A stretch of DNA of 64,000 nucleotides, taken from Candidatus Enterococcus huntleyi (lineage in GTDB: Bacteria > Bacillota > Bacilli > Lactobacillales > Enterococcaceae). The notes under the pieces are model-generated. The model saw only the letters and a list, made by a program, of their open reading frames with translations. It was not told where the DNA came from and made no database searches. Every line of letters starts with the position of its first letter. Within the stretch, counting starts at the first letter, position 1. This document shows, one piece after another, positions 7,853 to 17,606 of this stretch. Both the position numbers and the translations under genes were made by a program. The stretch lies in contig NZ_MAEJ01000003.1 in assembly GCF_009933175.1 (NCBI RefSeq), forward strand, positions 1 to 64,000, given 5' to 3'.

Positions 7853-8067
7853 GGGAAAAAAGTGACTATTTTATATCTCTAGCCTAAGTTAAATAACAGT
7901 TTATGAATTATAAAATTAGACAACTGTGGTATTTGATTCGTAAGTTTGTGCCACTTATTTGAAGTGAAAGTATTATCTCTTGTAGATTAAAAATTATAGC
8001 GACAGAGATCATTTTTTAGCTTTCCGAAGAAGATCGTCAGTTGTTACCCCATGCCTTTTCTTATGAA

Positions 8068-8487
8068 CTAATCGATGATTTCACTTTTTCCTGAATCGCT
8101 TAATTCTTTTAGATAAGCAAGTGTTTGATCGATTGTTTCTTGCGGGTGGCGTGTCCAACTGCTTAATTCTGCGACAACTTTTAACGGCGCTTGTGAGCGG
8201 TAAGAACGAGTCGGATTGCCAGGAAACTTTTTATCGGTGACATTTGGGTCATTCTCGAACGTGTCAGTCGGTTCAACAAGATAGATTCGTTCTTGTCCAT
8301 CTCCCTTGGCTAATTCAGCGCCCCATTTGGCTGCTTCTAAGGTAGCTGTGAAGTAGATGAAATTAGAAATCCGACCTTCTTCATAATTAGATGATTTTTT
8401 AGATACGAGTAAGTCACCAAGCGGTAACTCCGCTTTGGTTCCATGAAAAAAGGGACCTAAATCGAGAGGTTTTGTTTTTTCTGTCAT
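8068..8487 (-). CDS. arr: NAD(+)-rifampin ADP-ribosyltransferase (Arr family)
   Basis: 139 aa, the usual Arr length. Arr inactivates rifamycins by moving ADP-ribose from NAD+ to the C23 hydroxyl. The family hallmarks are all present: FFHGTKAELPLGDLL (His15), SNFIYFTATLEAAKWGAELA (Tyr45), FENDPNVTDKKFPGNPTRSY (Asp80) and the closing LSDSGKSEIID. His15, Tyr45 and Asp80 lie at the spacing of the H-Y-D catalytic residues of mycobacterial Arr. The start at 8487 is chosen for its GGAGG Shine-Dalgarno; a longer frame to 8580 has no support. It has its own promoter and no integron or transposon around it, so it looks like a resident chromosomal gene. Activity is inferred. Confidence 0.93.
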   Translation of the reverse strand: MTEKTKPLDLGPFFHGTKAELPLGDLLVSKKSSNYEEGRISNFIYFTATLEAAKWGAELAKGDGQERIYLVEPTDTFENDPNVTDKKFPGNPTRSYRSQAPLKVVAELSSWTRHPQETIDQTLAYLKELSDSGKSEIID

Positions 8488-8523
8488 ACTGTTCTGCCTC
8501 CAATTGATGGAATAAAAGGTGAT

Positions 8524-8552
8524 TTTATACCTTGCTAGGATAGCACGAACAA
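8524..8552 (-). promoter_or_regulatory. Predicted arr promoter
   Basis: On the minus strand TTGTTC (8547-8552) and TATAAA (8524-8529) are 17 bp apart, about 20 bp before the Shine-Dalgarno of arr. Confidence 0.5.
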
Positions 8553-8900
8553 CTATGGATTTCAAAGAAGAACTTCCCAAAAGAATGGCAGAAACTAAAT
8601 TAGTAACTAATATGACATGACTAAATAATTTGATGTTCTATAACTTTGCTGACAACAATGTGAATATATTTCATAATGTGTGATCGAAAGTCATATGTTT
8701 AATCTGACTTTTTGTAATTAAAAGCAAATATAACCTACTTTTCTTTAGAAAGAGTATGTTAAAATGAATGGCAACCTAATCAGATACTTATTTTTTCAAC
8801 ACTAAGATTGAATAATAGCGGAAGCAATTGAGAAATGATAGACTACAATCATACCTAATTCAAGTAAGAGAACTTTAGGTTTTTGGAAGGAATTAACAAA
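8553..8900. other. Intergenic region between arr and hemW
   Basis: Divergent promoter region. Apart from a small AT-rich hairpin (AAAGTCA at 8687-8693 with TGACTTT at 8705-8711), I see no gene or clear element. Confidence 0.4.
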
Positions 8901-10064
8901 ATGACAACAATGAATAATTTACACACGAGTAATCGATCTGCCTACATTCACATCCCGTTTTGTGAGCATATCTGTTACTATTGTGATTTTAATAAGGTCT
9001 TTATTGAAGGCCAGCCAGTGGATGAATATATCGAAAAGATGCTGCTGGAGATTGAATTAATCAAAGCTGCGTACCCGAGTCAGGATACCAAGACAATCTA
9101 CATTGGTGGTGGAACCCCGACTTCTTTATCAGCGAAACAGCTGGATCGTTTATTACAAGGTGTACGTGAACGTCTACCGTTTCAGGAGACCAATGAATTT
9201 ACAGTGGAGGCGAATCCTGGTGATTTAACCCAGGAGAAGCTGCGAGTGATGAAGAATTATGGCGTGAATCGCTTGTCGATGGGCGTCCAAACCTTCGATA
9301 ATCAATTGCTTAAAAAAATTGGTCGTAAGCACACGGCAGAAGACGTTTATCAGACGATGGATTTTCTGGAAAAAGAAGATTTCCGCAATGTTAGTATTGA
9401 CTTGATTTATGCTTTGCCGGGCCAAACGCTGGAAAGTTTTCGAGATACGTTGCATCGTGCACTGGCGCTTGATTTGCCACACTATTCTTTATACTCGTTG
9501 ATTTTAGAGAATAAGACGATGTTTATGAATTGGGTCAGACAAGGTCGCTTGGAGTTGCCGGATCAAGAAGTTGAGAGCCAGATGTTTGAAGAAACGATTG
9601 AGGCGATGGAACAAGCTGGTCGTCATCAATATGAAGTCAGTAATTTTGCTTTGCCGGGTAAAGAGAGTCAGCATAATCTGATTTACTGGAATAATGAAGA
9701 GTATTATGGCATTGGTGCAGGAGCTAGTGGCTATCTTGGTCAAATGCGTTACAAAAATCACGGGCCAATTAAGCATTATCTGAAGCCGTTAGAGTCTGGG
9801 ATTCTACCTGTTGTAGAAACAGAAGAACTAACTAAGCAGAATCAAATGGAAGAGGAAATGTTTTTAGGGCTGAGAAAAAAAGTAGGCGTGTCTACAGATG
9901 TCTTTTTCGAAAAGTATCAAGTAGCTTTGGCTGACGTGTATGGGGAAGTTATTGAGCAGTTGAAGAAAGAACGTCTTATAATAGAAGAAAACGGTTCTGT
10001 AAAAATGACAAAGCAGGGATTATTCCTTGGAAATCAAGTGTTTGAAAAGTTTTTATTGAGTTAA
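8901..10064 (+). CDS. hemW: Radical SAM heme chaperone HemW (oxygen-independent coproporphyrinogen oxidase-like)
   Basis: 387 aa. The radical SAM cluster motif CxxxCxxC is at Cys21, Cys25 and Cys28 (FCEHICYYCDF), followed by GGGTPTSL and a C-terminal HemN-type domain. The protein lacks the longer N-terminus of true HemN. In this family it is a heme-binding and heme-delivering protein, often misnamed coproporphyrinogen III oxidase. Nothing else for heme synthesis lies nearby. ATG 8901 is preferred to the upstream TTG because GGAAGGA lies about 9 nt before it. In many Firmicutes this gene sits directly before hrcA, as here, but a terminator and the CIRCE promoter separate them. Confidence 0.92.
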   Translation: MTTMNNLHTSNRSAYIHIPFCEHICYYCDFNKVFIEGQPVDEYIEKMLLEIELIKAAYPSQDTKTIYIGGGTPTSLSAKQLDRLLQGVRERLPFQETNEFTVEANPGDLTQEKLRVMKNYGVNRLSMGVQTFDNQLLKKIGRKHTAEDVYQTMDFLEKEDFRNVSIDLIYALPGQTLESFRDTLHRALALDLPHYSLYSLILENKTMFMNWVRQGRLELPDQEVESQMFEETIEAMEQAGRHQYEVSNFALPGKESQHNLIYWNNEEYYGIGAGASGYLGQMRYKNHGPIKHYLKPLESGILPVVETEELTKQNQMEEEMFLGLRKKVGVSTDVFFEKYQVALADVYGEVIEQLKKERLIIEENGSVKMTKQGLFLGNQVFEKFLLS

Positions 10065-10080
10065 AAAATAGAAGATAAAG

Positions 10081-10140
10081 TGACCTTAGAAATTTGTGTA
10101 CTAGTGAGTCGAGTACACGGATGGACAAGGTCATTTTTTT
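10081..10140 (+). terminator. Rho-independent terminator of hemW
   Basis: Nested stem: TGACCTT (10081-10087) with AAGGTCA (10127-10133), inner GTGTACT with AGTACAC, then seven T. Confidence 0.8.
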
Positions 10141-10277
10141 ATTAAATCGTTAAGAAAATCTTAAGAGAATGGCAAGGATATTTGTTTAAAATTTAAGAGG
10201 TTCAGCTAAGGAAATCAGCGCAAATATCTGATTTTATGCTACTCAGATGTCTTTTATTTCTTATTTAAAAATAAGGA

Positions 10278-10304
10278 TTAGCACTCGACGGAAGAGAGTG
10301 CTAA
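10278..10304 (+). promoter_or_regulatory. CIRCE operator 1
   Basis: Perfect TTAGCACTC-N9-GAGTGCTAA, the HrcA binding site, lying upstream of the -35 box of the hrcA promoter. Confidence 0.97.
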
Positions 10305-10321
10305 AAAATATGTATTTTTTC

Positions 10322-10350
10322 TTGACAGAATTCGAAAGACTTGCTATATT
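10322..10350 (+). promoter_or_regulatory. Sigma-A promoter of hrcA-grpE-dnaK
   Basis: TTGACA (10322-10327), 17 bp, TATATT (10345-10350). Close to consensus and bracketed by two CIRCE operators. Confidence 0.93.
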
Positions 10351-10360
10351 ATTAATTGTG

Positions 10361-10387
10361 TTAGCACTTAATAACTAGGAGTGCTAA
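10361..10387 (+). promoter_or_regulatory. CIRCE operator 2
   Basis: TTAGCACTT-N9-GAGTGCTAA, one mismatch from consensus, just after the -10 box and therefore in the 5' end of the transcript. Together with operator 1 it should give tight HrcA repression. Confidence 0.95.
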
Positions 10388-10404
10388 CGAAAGGTGATGA
10401 AGCG

Positions 10405-11436
10405 ATGTTAACACAAAGACAAAAAAATATCTTGCGTCTAATCATCCAAAATTATACTAGTAATGGCAGTCCAGTTGGATCAAAAAAGTTAATGGAAGAT
10501 GGTATCCAGGCCAGTTCTGCAACCATTAGAAATGAAATGAAGAGTTTAGAGGATGTCGGCTTATTAGCTAAGACACATTCATCTTCTGGGCGGATTCCTT
10601 CGATGGCTGGTTATCGATATTATGTTGACCATTTGTTGAAGCCTGCTCGTGTAAATAAAGATGATATGCAAATAATCCATCAATCATTTGGCCAGGAGTT
10701 TCATGAAATTAATGAGATTATTCGACAGTCTGCTGAAATTCTTTCTAGTCTCACTAGCTATACGGCCTTTTCTTTAGGACCTGAGATTAAGGAGAGAAAG
10801 TTGACTGGCTTCCGGATTGTGCCATTGAATGATCGTCAAATTATTGCGATTATTGTGACGGACAAGGGAAACGTTGAGAGTCAAGTTTTCTCAATTCCAA
10901 CGGCGATCAGTAGTGCTGATTTGGAAAAAATGGTTCAAATTATTAATGATAAATTAGTTGGGCAACCGTTATTAACCGTTTATCATAAATTACGAACCGA
11001 AATTCCTATGATCTTGCATAAGTATTTCCAAACAACCGAAGGGATTTTAGATTTATTCGAGTCTGTATTTGGGCAAGCATTTGAGGAAAAAATCTATGTC
11101 AGTGGTAAGATGAATTTGTTGAATTTTGAGCCACAACAAGATTTAAACCAATTTAAATCGATGTATTCATTTATGAAAGATGCCGACGAACTGACCCAGT
11201 TATTAGCGCCAATGGATGGCAATATTCAAATCCGAATTGGTTCAGAGATAGGTAATGAATTGTTACAAAATATGAGTATGATTCAAGCAACTTACGAGAT
11301 TGAAGAGCATGGACGAGGGACAATTGCCCTATTGGGTCCGGCTAGTATGCCGTATTCGAAGATGTTTGGTTTAGTTGATACGTTCCGAACTGAATTAGCC
11401 AGCAAGCTCGCTGAATATTATCGTTCGTTGGAATAA
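10405..11436 (+). CDS. hrcA: Heat-inducible transcription repressor HrcA
   Basis: 343 aa, the usual length. The N-terminal winged helix includes QKNILRLIIQNY and SSATIRNEMKSLEDVGLLAKTH, which fits the HrcA helix-turn-helix (about residues 2-65). The GAF-like middle and C-terminal parts end in GMRMDY-equivalent MPYSKMFGLVDTFR. It represses the class I heat-shock genes by binding CIRCE and needs GroEL for activity. The longer frame from GTG 10381 begins inside CIRCE operator 2. ATG 10405 has AAAGGTG 8 nt upstream and is the real start. First gene of hrcA-grpE-dnaK. Confidence 0.97.
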   Translation: MLTQRQKNILRLIIQNYTSNGSPVGSKKLMEDGIQASSATIRNEMKSLEDVGLLAKTHSSSGRIPSMAGYRYYVDHLLKPARVNKDDMQIIHQSFGQEFHEINEIIRQSAEILSSLTSYTAFSLGPEIKERKLTGFRIVPLNDRQIIAIIVTDKGNVESQVFSIPTAISSADLEKMVQIINDKLVGQPLLTVYHKLRTEIPMILHKYFQTTEGILDLFESVFGQAFEEKIYVSGKMNLLNFEPQQDLNQFKSMYSFMKDADELTQLLAPMDGNIQIRIGSEIGNELLQNMSMIQATYEIEEHGRGTIALLGPASMPYSKMFGLVDTFRTELASKLAEYYRSLE

Positions 11437-11532
11437 AAATAAGTACGCTATAGAGGATATTATTCCTTGAATATAGAGATTGAGTGACTCGATGGACAAT
11501 CGAAGAATTCGCTAGGAAAGGAAGTCAGGATT

Positions 11533-12087
11533 TTGAAAGAAGAGAATAAGAATGAAGAGCTTCAAGACGAAGTGACCGCTGAATCAACTGAACAGGTTGA
11601 AGAAACAGTTGAAACAACCGAAGAAGTTGTTGAAGTATCTGAAGTTGATGCATTAAAGATTGAATTGTCTGAGATGGAAGATAAATTTTTACGCGCACGG
11701 GCTGAGATGGCCAATATGAGTAACCGAAATAAAAATGAACGAGAACAATTACAACGGTATCGTTCACAAGATTTGGCTAAAAAATTATTACCGGCTATCG
11801 ATAACTTGGAGCGAGCTTTAGCAACTGAAGTCAGCGATGATCAAGGAGCAAGCTTGAAAAAAGGCGTGGAGATGGTGCTTGAAAGTCTACGCGTTGCTTT
11901 GAAAGATGAAGGTGTGGAAGAAATTCCTGCCAGCGGCGAAATTTTCGATCCTAATTTGCACCAAGCTGTTCAGACCGTTCCTACACAAGACGGCGTTGAA
12001 CCGGAAACAATTGTTGAAGTTTTACAAAAAGGTTATAAGTTACATGAACGTATTTTACGTCCTTCAATGGTTATCGTTGCACAATAG
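11533..12087 (+). CDS. grpE: Nucleotide exchange factor GrpE
   Basis: 184 aa. A Glu-rich N-terminus (about residues 1-40) leads into the long dimerising coiled coil ([25 protein letters not shown]) and the C-terminal beta domain ending in [15 protein letters not shown], the GrpE signature. GrpE releases ADP from DnaK. The start is TTG, with an AGGAAAGGAAG purine block about 10 nt upstream; no in-frame ATG exists near the N-terminus. It is co-transcribed with hrcA and dnaK. Confidence 0.95.
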   Translation: MKEENKNEELQDEVTAESTEQVEETVETTEEVVEVSEVDALKIELSEMEDKFLRARAEMANMSNRNKNEREQLQRYRSQDLAKKLLPAIDNLERALATEVSDDQGASLKKGVEMVLESLRVALKDEGVEEIPASGEIFDPNLHQAVQTVPTQDGVEPETIVEVLQKGYKLHERILRPSMVIVAQ

Positions 12088-12116
12088 TGCTTAATATAAA
12101 AAATAAACACAAATAA

Positions 12117-13970
<1,854 letters not shown>

Positions 13971-14006
13971 TCAGAAAAGGTTATGACAGAAGTGGTCAGC
14001 TTCGAT

Positions 14007-14065
14007 AAATAAGAAGGAATTTCCGAAAATTGCTTCTTGAATTTTTTGGGAATTCCAGCTTATTT
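14007..14065 (+). other. Stem-loop after dnaK
   Basis: AAATAAG...GGAATTTCC (14007-14024) is largely complementary to 14048-14065. It is not followed by a T-run, so it may be an RNA-stability or processing structure at the 3' end of the dnaK message. Role inferred. Confidence 0.45.
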
Positions 14066-14103
14066 CTGAAGAAGCTACTTATGGAACACCGTTTATTCGG
14101 AAA

Positions 14104-14147
14104 AAAAAGGGGGGATGACAAGAGTTTTGTCACACCCCCTTTCTTTT
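14104..14147 (+). terminator. Rho-independent terminator of hrcA-grpE-dnaK
   Basis: A G-rich arm (14106-14120) pairs with a C-rich arm (14129-14142), followed by TTTCTTTT. It separates dnaK from dnaJ. Confidence 0.85.
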
Positions 14148-14180
14148 GAGAAGTGCTTGTTATCATAAATCGTTAATTAA

Positions 14181-14209
14181 AGTATTCAGCTTTTTTTGAA
14201 ACTATGATA
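14181..14209 (+). promoter_or_regulatory. Predicted dnaJ promoter
   Basis: TTCAGC and TATGAT with 17 bp between, about 50 bp before the dnaJ ribosome-binding site. No CIRCE is present here, so dnaJ may not follow HrcA directly. Confidence 0.45.
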
Positions 14210-14269
14210 TGATAGCAACGACGTGAATAATCAGATAGTCGATTATTGAACTAATTGGGGGGAAAGCCT

Positions 14270-15433
14270 ATGGCAACAAAACGAGATTATTACGAAGTCT
14301 TAGGAGTATCTAAAGGGGCTTCGGATGATGAGATAAAAAAAGCATATCGAAAGCTTTCCAAAAAATATCATCCAGATATTAACAAAGAAGCAGATGCTGA
14401 AGATAAATTTAAAGAAGTTTCTGAAGCCTATGAAATATTAAGTGATCCGCAGAAAAAAGCAGCCTATGATCAATATGGTCATGCTGGAACAGATTCAAGC
14501 TACGGCGGTGCTGGTGGTTTTGGCGGCTTCGGCGGCGGAGGTTTCAGTGGTGGCGGCTTTGGTGGCTTCGAAGATATTTTCGATTCGTTCTTTGGTGGTG
14601 GCGGGCGCTCTGTTGACCCGAACGCTCCAAGACAAGGGGCTGATTTGCAATATACGGTTGAACTGAAATTTGAAGAAGCAATTTTCGGTATCGAAAAAGA
14701 AATTAAGTACAATCGTGAAGAATTTTGTCATACATGTAGTGGGAATGGTGCAAAACCTGGAACGCAGCCGCAAACCTGTCATAAATGTCATGGTTCAGGC
14801 TCAATTAATGTCGAACGTCAAACGCCACTTGGTCGTGTAATGAGTCGCCAAACCTGTGATGTTTGTCGTGGAACAGGGAAAGAAATCAAAGATCCTTGTC
14901 CAACTTGTCATGGTTCAGGTCATGAAAAGAAAGCTCACTCTGTCAAAGTGAATGTTCCTGCCGGTGTTGAAGAAGGCCAACAAATGCGTTTGTCTAATCA
15001 AGGAGAAGCAGGTACGAATGGCGGACCTTATGGTGATTTATATGTAATTTTCCATGTGGAAGAGAGCGATATATTTGACCGTGATGGCGCAGAGATTTTC
15101 TATGAATTACCATTGAGTTTTGTTCAAGCTGCTTTGGGTGATGAAGTCCAAGTGCCAACTGTTCATGGCGATGTGAAGTTGAAGATTCCAGCAGGAACGC
15201 AAAGTGAAACAAACTTCCGTCTGCGTGGAAAAGGTGCGCCTCGTTTACGTGGTGGTTCAACAGGGGATCAACATGTCAAAGTGAAGTTGATTACGCCTAA
15301 GAATTTAAATGAAGAACAAAGAGAAGCATTACGGGCCTTTGCTAAAGCTGGCGGACAAGAAGTCAGCGAGCAACAAGAAGAAGGTTTTTTCGATAAAATG
15401 AAAGACGCTTTCGGCGGTAAAAAGAAAAGATAA
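14270..15433 (+). CDS. dnaJ: Chaperone protein DnaJ (Hsp40)
   Basis: 387 aa. J domain at residues 1-70 with the HPD motif in YHPDINKE; a Gly/Phe-rich linker; then four zinc-finger repeats CxxCxGxG ([32 protein letters not shown]) and two C-terminal substrate domains. It delivers clients to DnaK and stimulates its ATPase. ATG 14270 is chosen because the GGGGGGAAAG block stands just before it; the frame reaching to 14255 begins within that block. It has its own promoter and terminator. Confidence 0.97.
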   Translation: MATKRDYYEVLGVSKGASDDEIKKAYRKLSKKYHPDINKEADAEDKFKEVSEAYEILSDPQKKAAYDQYGHAGTDSSYGGAGGFGGFGGGGFSGGGFGGFEDIFDSFFGGGGRSVDPNAPRQGADLQYTVELKFEEAIFGIEKEIKYNREEFCHTCSGNGAKPGTQPQTCHKCHGSGSINVERQTPLGRVMSRQTCDVCRGTGKEIKDPCPTCHGSGHEKKAHSVKVNVPAGVEEGQQMRLSNQGEAGTNGGPYGDLYVIFHVEESDIFDRDGAEIFYELPLSFVQAALGDEVQVPTVHGDVKLKIPAGTQSETNFRLRGKGAPRLRGGSTGDQHVKVKLITPKNLNEEQREALRAFAKAGGQEVSEQQEEGFFDKMKDAFGGKKKR

Positions 15434-15444
15434 GCAAGCAAATT

Positions 15445-15471
15445 AAAAAGACTACTTCGGTGGTCTTTTTT
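15445..15471 (+). terminator. Rho-independent terminator of dnaJ
   Basis: AAAAAGACTAC, a UUCG tetraloop, GTGGTCTTTTTTT. Confidence 0.9.
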
Positions 15472-15663
15472 TGCTGCCTTAAAGGCTGTTTTAGGGATTA
15501 ATTCAAAGTGGTCCTTTAGTTTCTTGGATGTTTTTATTTTATCGAGTGAGCATTAATTTTCTGTAGGTTTCTATTTCTATTTGTGTTATAATTCACAATA
15601 TAAAAGAAGTCCAATGCTATCAATTAAGTAGTAGAAAAATATGACATAAGGAAGTTGAACGAG

Positions 15664-16755
15664 ATGATAAAAGTATTTAAAAGTCCTGCCAAATACATAC
15701 AAGGCCCTAATATTCTAAAAACTCAGTTGTCTGAAATTACGCGGTATGGGCAAGCTCCATTAATTGTTACGGATTCATTTGTTTGGGAAATGTTAGGAAA
15801 AGAATTCTGTGACGATTTATTGAGTGAAGGATTAGCTCCTGTACTAGCGGATTTCGATGGTGAGTCGTCTGATGAACAGATTGAAAAAATTCGCGAAAAA
15901 AATGATCCGATTGATTTTGTGATTGCTTTAGGTGGTGGCAAAGCGATTGATACCGGCAAAGCTGTGGCTAGTGGACTTAAATTAGCTGTAGTGGTGATTC
16001 CGACGGCTGCTTCAACCGACGCACCAACGTCAGCGATTAGTGTGACTTATGATGAAGAAGGCTTTTTTAAAACCTATAATTATTACGATAAGAACCCAGA
16101 TTTGGTCTTTGTCGATACACAAATTTTGGTGAAGGCACCGACGAGAATGTTGAAATCTGGTATCGCTGACGGATTGGCAACCTTCATCGAAGTGGAAGCA
16201 GTTGCTAAAGCATCGGGCAAAACATTAGCTGGCGGGGCACAAACAATTGCTGCCTATGCGATTGCTAAAGCTTGTGAGGAAACCTTACTGAAGAACGCCA
16301 GATTAGCAGTCGTTTCGAATGAAGCTCAAGCGATAACTCCAGCTTTTGAGGCAGTTGTTGAAGCGAATACTTTATTAAGTGGTTTAGGTTTTGAGAGTGG
16401 TGGATTAGCAGCTGCGCACGCTTTACAAAATAGTTTCTCAAGTCTCGAAGGACCCATTCAACGAATGACTCATGGCGAAAAAGTTGCTTTTACCACATTG
16501 GTCCAATTAATCTTGCAAAATGAATCCGAAGAAAGAGTGCGTTCATTTATCCAATTGTATCAAGAGTTTGGCTTGCCAACCACTTTGAAAGAATTAGGTA
16601 TAACTGAGATGAGTGATGAGGCGTTGTTTGTGTTGTGTGAAAAGACTATTACTAGTCAAGATACAATTCAGCAAATGCCGATGGAATTGACTGCAAATGA
16701 TTTGTTTTCGGCTATTAAGGTCACTGATGCCTTTGTAAATGGTTTGAATAGTTAG
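15664..16755 (+). CDS. gldA: Glycerol dehydrogenase family protein
   Basis: 363 aa iron/zinc-type alcohol dehydrogenase of the GldA class, which oxidises glycerol to dihydroxyacetone with NAD+. The nucleotide motif ALGGGKAIDTGKAVA is at about residues 90-104. Candidate metal ligands are the Asp in GIADGLATFIE, the His in AAAHALQNS and the His in MTHGEKVAF, in the family order. ATG 15664 has AAGGAAG about 9 nt upstream; the TTG at 15655 abuts that site. No dihydroxyacetone kinase or glycerol uptake gene is next to it, so a related 2-hydroxy-alcohol substrate is possible. Monocistronic. Confidence 0.85.
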   Translation: MIKVFKSPAKYIQGPNILKTQLSEITRYGQAPLIVTDSFVWEMLGKEFCDDLLSEGLAPVLADFDGESSDEQIEKIREKNDPIDFVIALGGGKAIDTGKAVASGLKLAVVVIPTAASTDAPTSAISVTYDEEGFFKTYNYYDKNPDLVFVDTQILVKAPTRMLKSGIADGLATFIEVEAVAKASGKTLAGGAQTIAAYAIAKACEETLLKNARLAVVSNEAQAITPAFEAVVEANTLLSGLGFESGGLAAAHALQNSFSSLEGPIQRMTHGEKVAFTTLVQLILQNESEERVRSFIQLYQEFGLPTTLKELGITEMSDEALFVLCEKTITSQDTIQQMPMELTANDLFSAIKVTDAFVNGLNS

Positions 16756-16813
16756 TTGTAAAGACGTCCAAAAGAAAATCGGAGATACGCTAAATACCTA
16801 ATAGTTTAGATAG

Positions 16814-16853
16814 AAAAAGTCCAGAGACAATGTAGATCGTCTCTGGACTTTTT
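16814..16853. terminator. Bidirectional terminator between gldA and glnQ
   Basis: A perfect 15-bp stem, AAAAAGTCCAGAGAC (16814-16828) with its complement (16839-16853). A-run on the left and T-run on the right serve both convergent genes. Confidence 0.92.
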
Positions 16854-16867
16854 CGTTCTATCGCTAC

Positions 16868-17605
16868 TTAAATATTTAAGACTTTATCTAAGAAATCTTT
16901 TGTTCGTTCATTTTGAGGATTTTCAAAGACCTGCTCAGGCGAACCATCTTCTAAGAAGTTTCCGCCATCAATGAACATCACACGATTGGCAACTTCTTTG
17001 GCAAAGCCCATCTCATGTGTAACGATAACCATGGTCATACCTTGTTTGGCTAGTTTTTTCATTACATTTAGAACGTCACCGACCATTTCAGGGTCTAGAG
17101 CTGAGGTTGGTTCATCGAATAACATAATATCAGGATTCATTGCTAGAGCACGAGCAATTGCTACACGTTGCTTTTGCCCGCCAGAAAGATTATCTGGATA
17201 CATATCTTTTTTATCCGCTAGGCCAACTGTATCAAGCAATTTAATCGCTTTTTTCTCAGCTTCTTCTCGCGTTTCTTTTTTCAAATCCATCGGCGCTAAA
17301 ATAATATTTTCCAACACGGAAAGGTGAGGGAACAAATTGAAGTGCTGGAAGACCATGCCAATATGTTGGCGAATCAGATTAATATCAGTATTCTTATCTA
17401 GCAGATGGGCACCATCAATAATGATATCACCGCTAGTGGCTTCTTCTAGCCGATTCAAGCAGCGTAGGAAAGTACTTTTTCCGCTACCAGAAGGACCGAT
17501 GACACAGACAACATCACCATCATTAATTGAGACATTAATGTCATTTAAGACGGTATTATCACCATATTTTTTGACAAGATGTTCAACAAGAATTTTTTCT
17601 GCCAT
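16868..17605 (-). CDS. glnQ: Polar amino acid (glutamine-type) ABC transporter ATP-binding protein
   Basis: 245 aa. Walker [10 protein letters not shown] (residues 37-45), signature [14 protein letters not shown], Walker [14 protein letters not shown] and the switch His in VIVTHEMGF are all intact. This is the ATPase of a polar-amino-acid importer. It lies 1 bp after the stop of the fused permease gene and is transcribed with it. The nearest characterised arrangement is lactococcal GlnPQ, which takes up glutamine and glutamate. Confidence 0.93.
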   Translation of the reverse strand: MAEKILVEHLVKKYGDNTVLNDINVSINDGDVVCVIGPSGSGKSTFLRCLNRLEEATSGDIIIDGAHLLDKNTDINLIRQHIGMVFQHFNLFPHLSVLENIILAPMDLKKETREEAEKKAIKLLDTVGLADKKDMYPDNLSGGQKQRVAIARALAMNPDIMLFDEPTSALDPEMVGDVLNVMKKLAKQGMTMVIVTHEMGFAKEVANRVMFIDGGNFLEDGSPEQVFENPQNERTKDFLDKVLNI

Positions 17606-17606
17606 C

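Larger units (their letters stand above)
6970..7920. other. Gene-free repeat module 1
   Basis: About 950 bp between the epimerase gene and arr with no plausible reading frame on either strand. It contains, in order: a degenerate element (about 6979-7109), two copies of a 62-nt repeat, and two copies of a 142-nt element with terminal inverted repeats. The same order and several flanking stretches recur at 46081-46870. For example, the T-rich run before each element and an AGTTAAATAACA/CTTTAAATAACA stretch after the second element are found in both. The two loci therefore look like diverged copies of one module. Function unknown. Confidence 0.7.

Noticed and set aside
6970-7920. Insertion sequence or pseudogene explanation for module 1
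   Set aside because: No transposase remnant or decayed frame could be read on either strand, and there is no target-site duplication. The paired elements differ in arm sequence but keep pairing, which fits poorly with a dead insertion.
8687-8711. Small hairpin with T-run between arr and hemW
   Set aside because: A 7-bp AT-rich stem with no upstream transcript to end; likely chance in AT-rich DNA.
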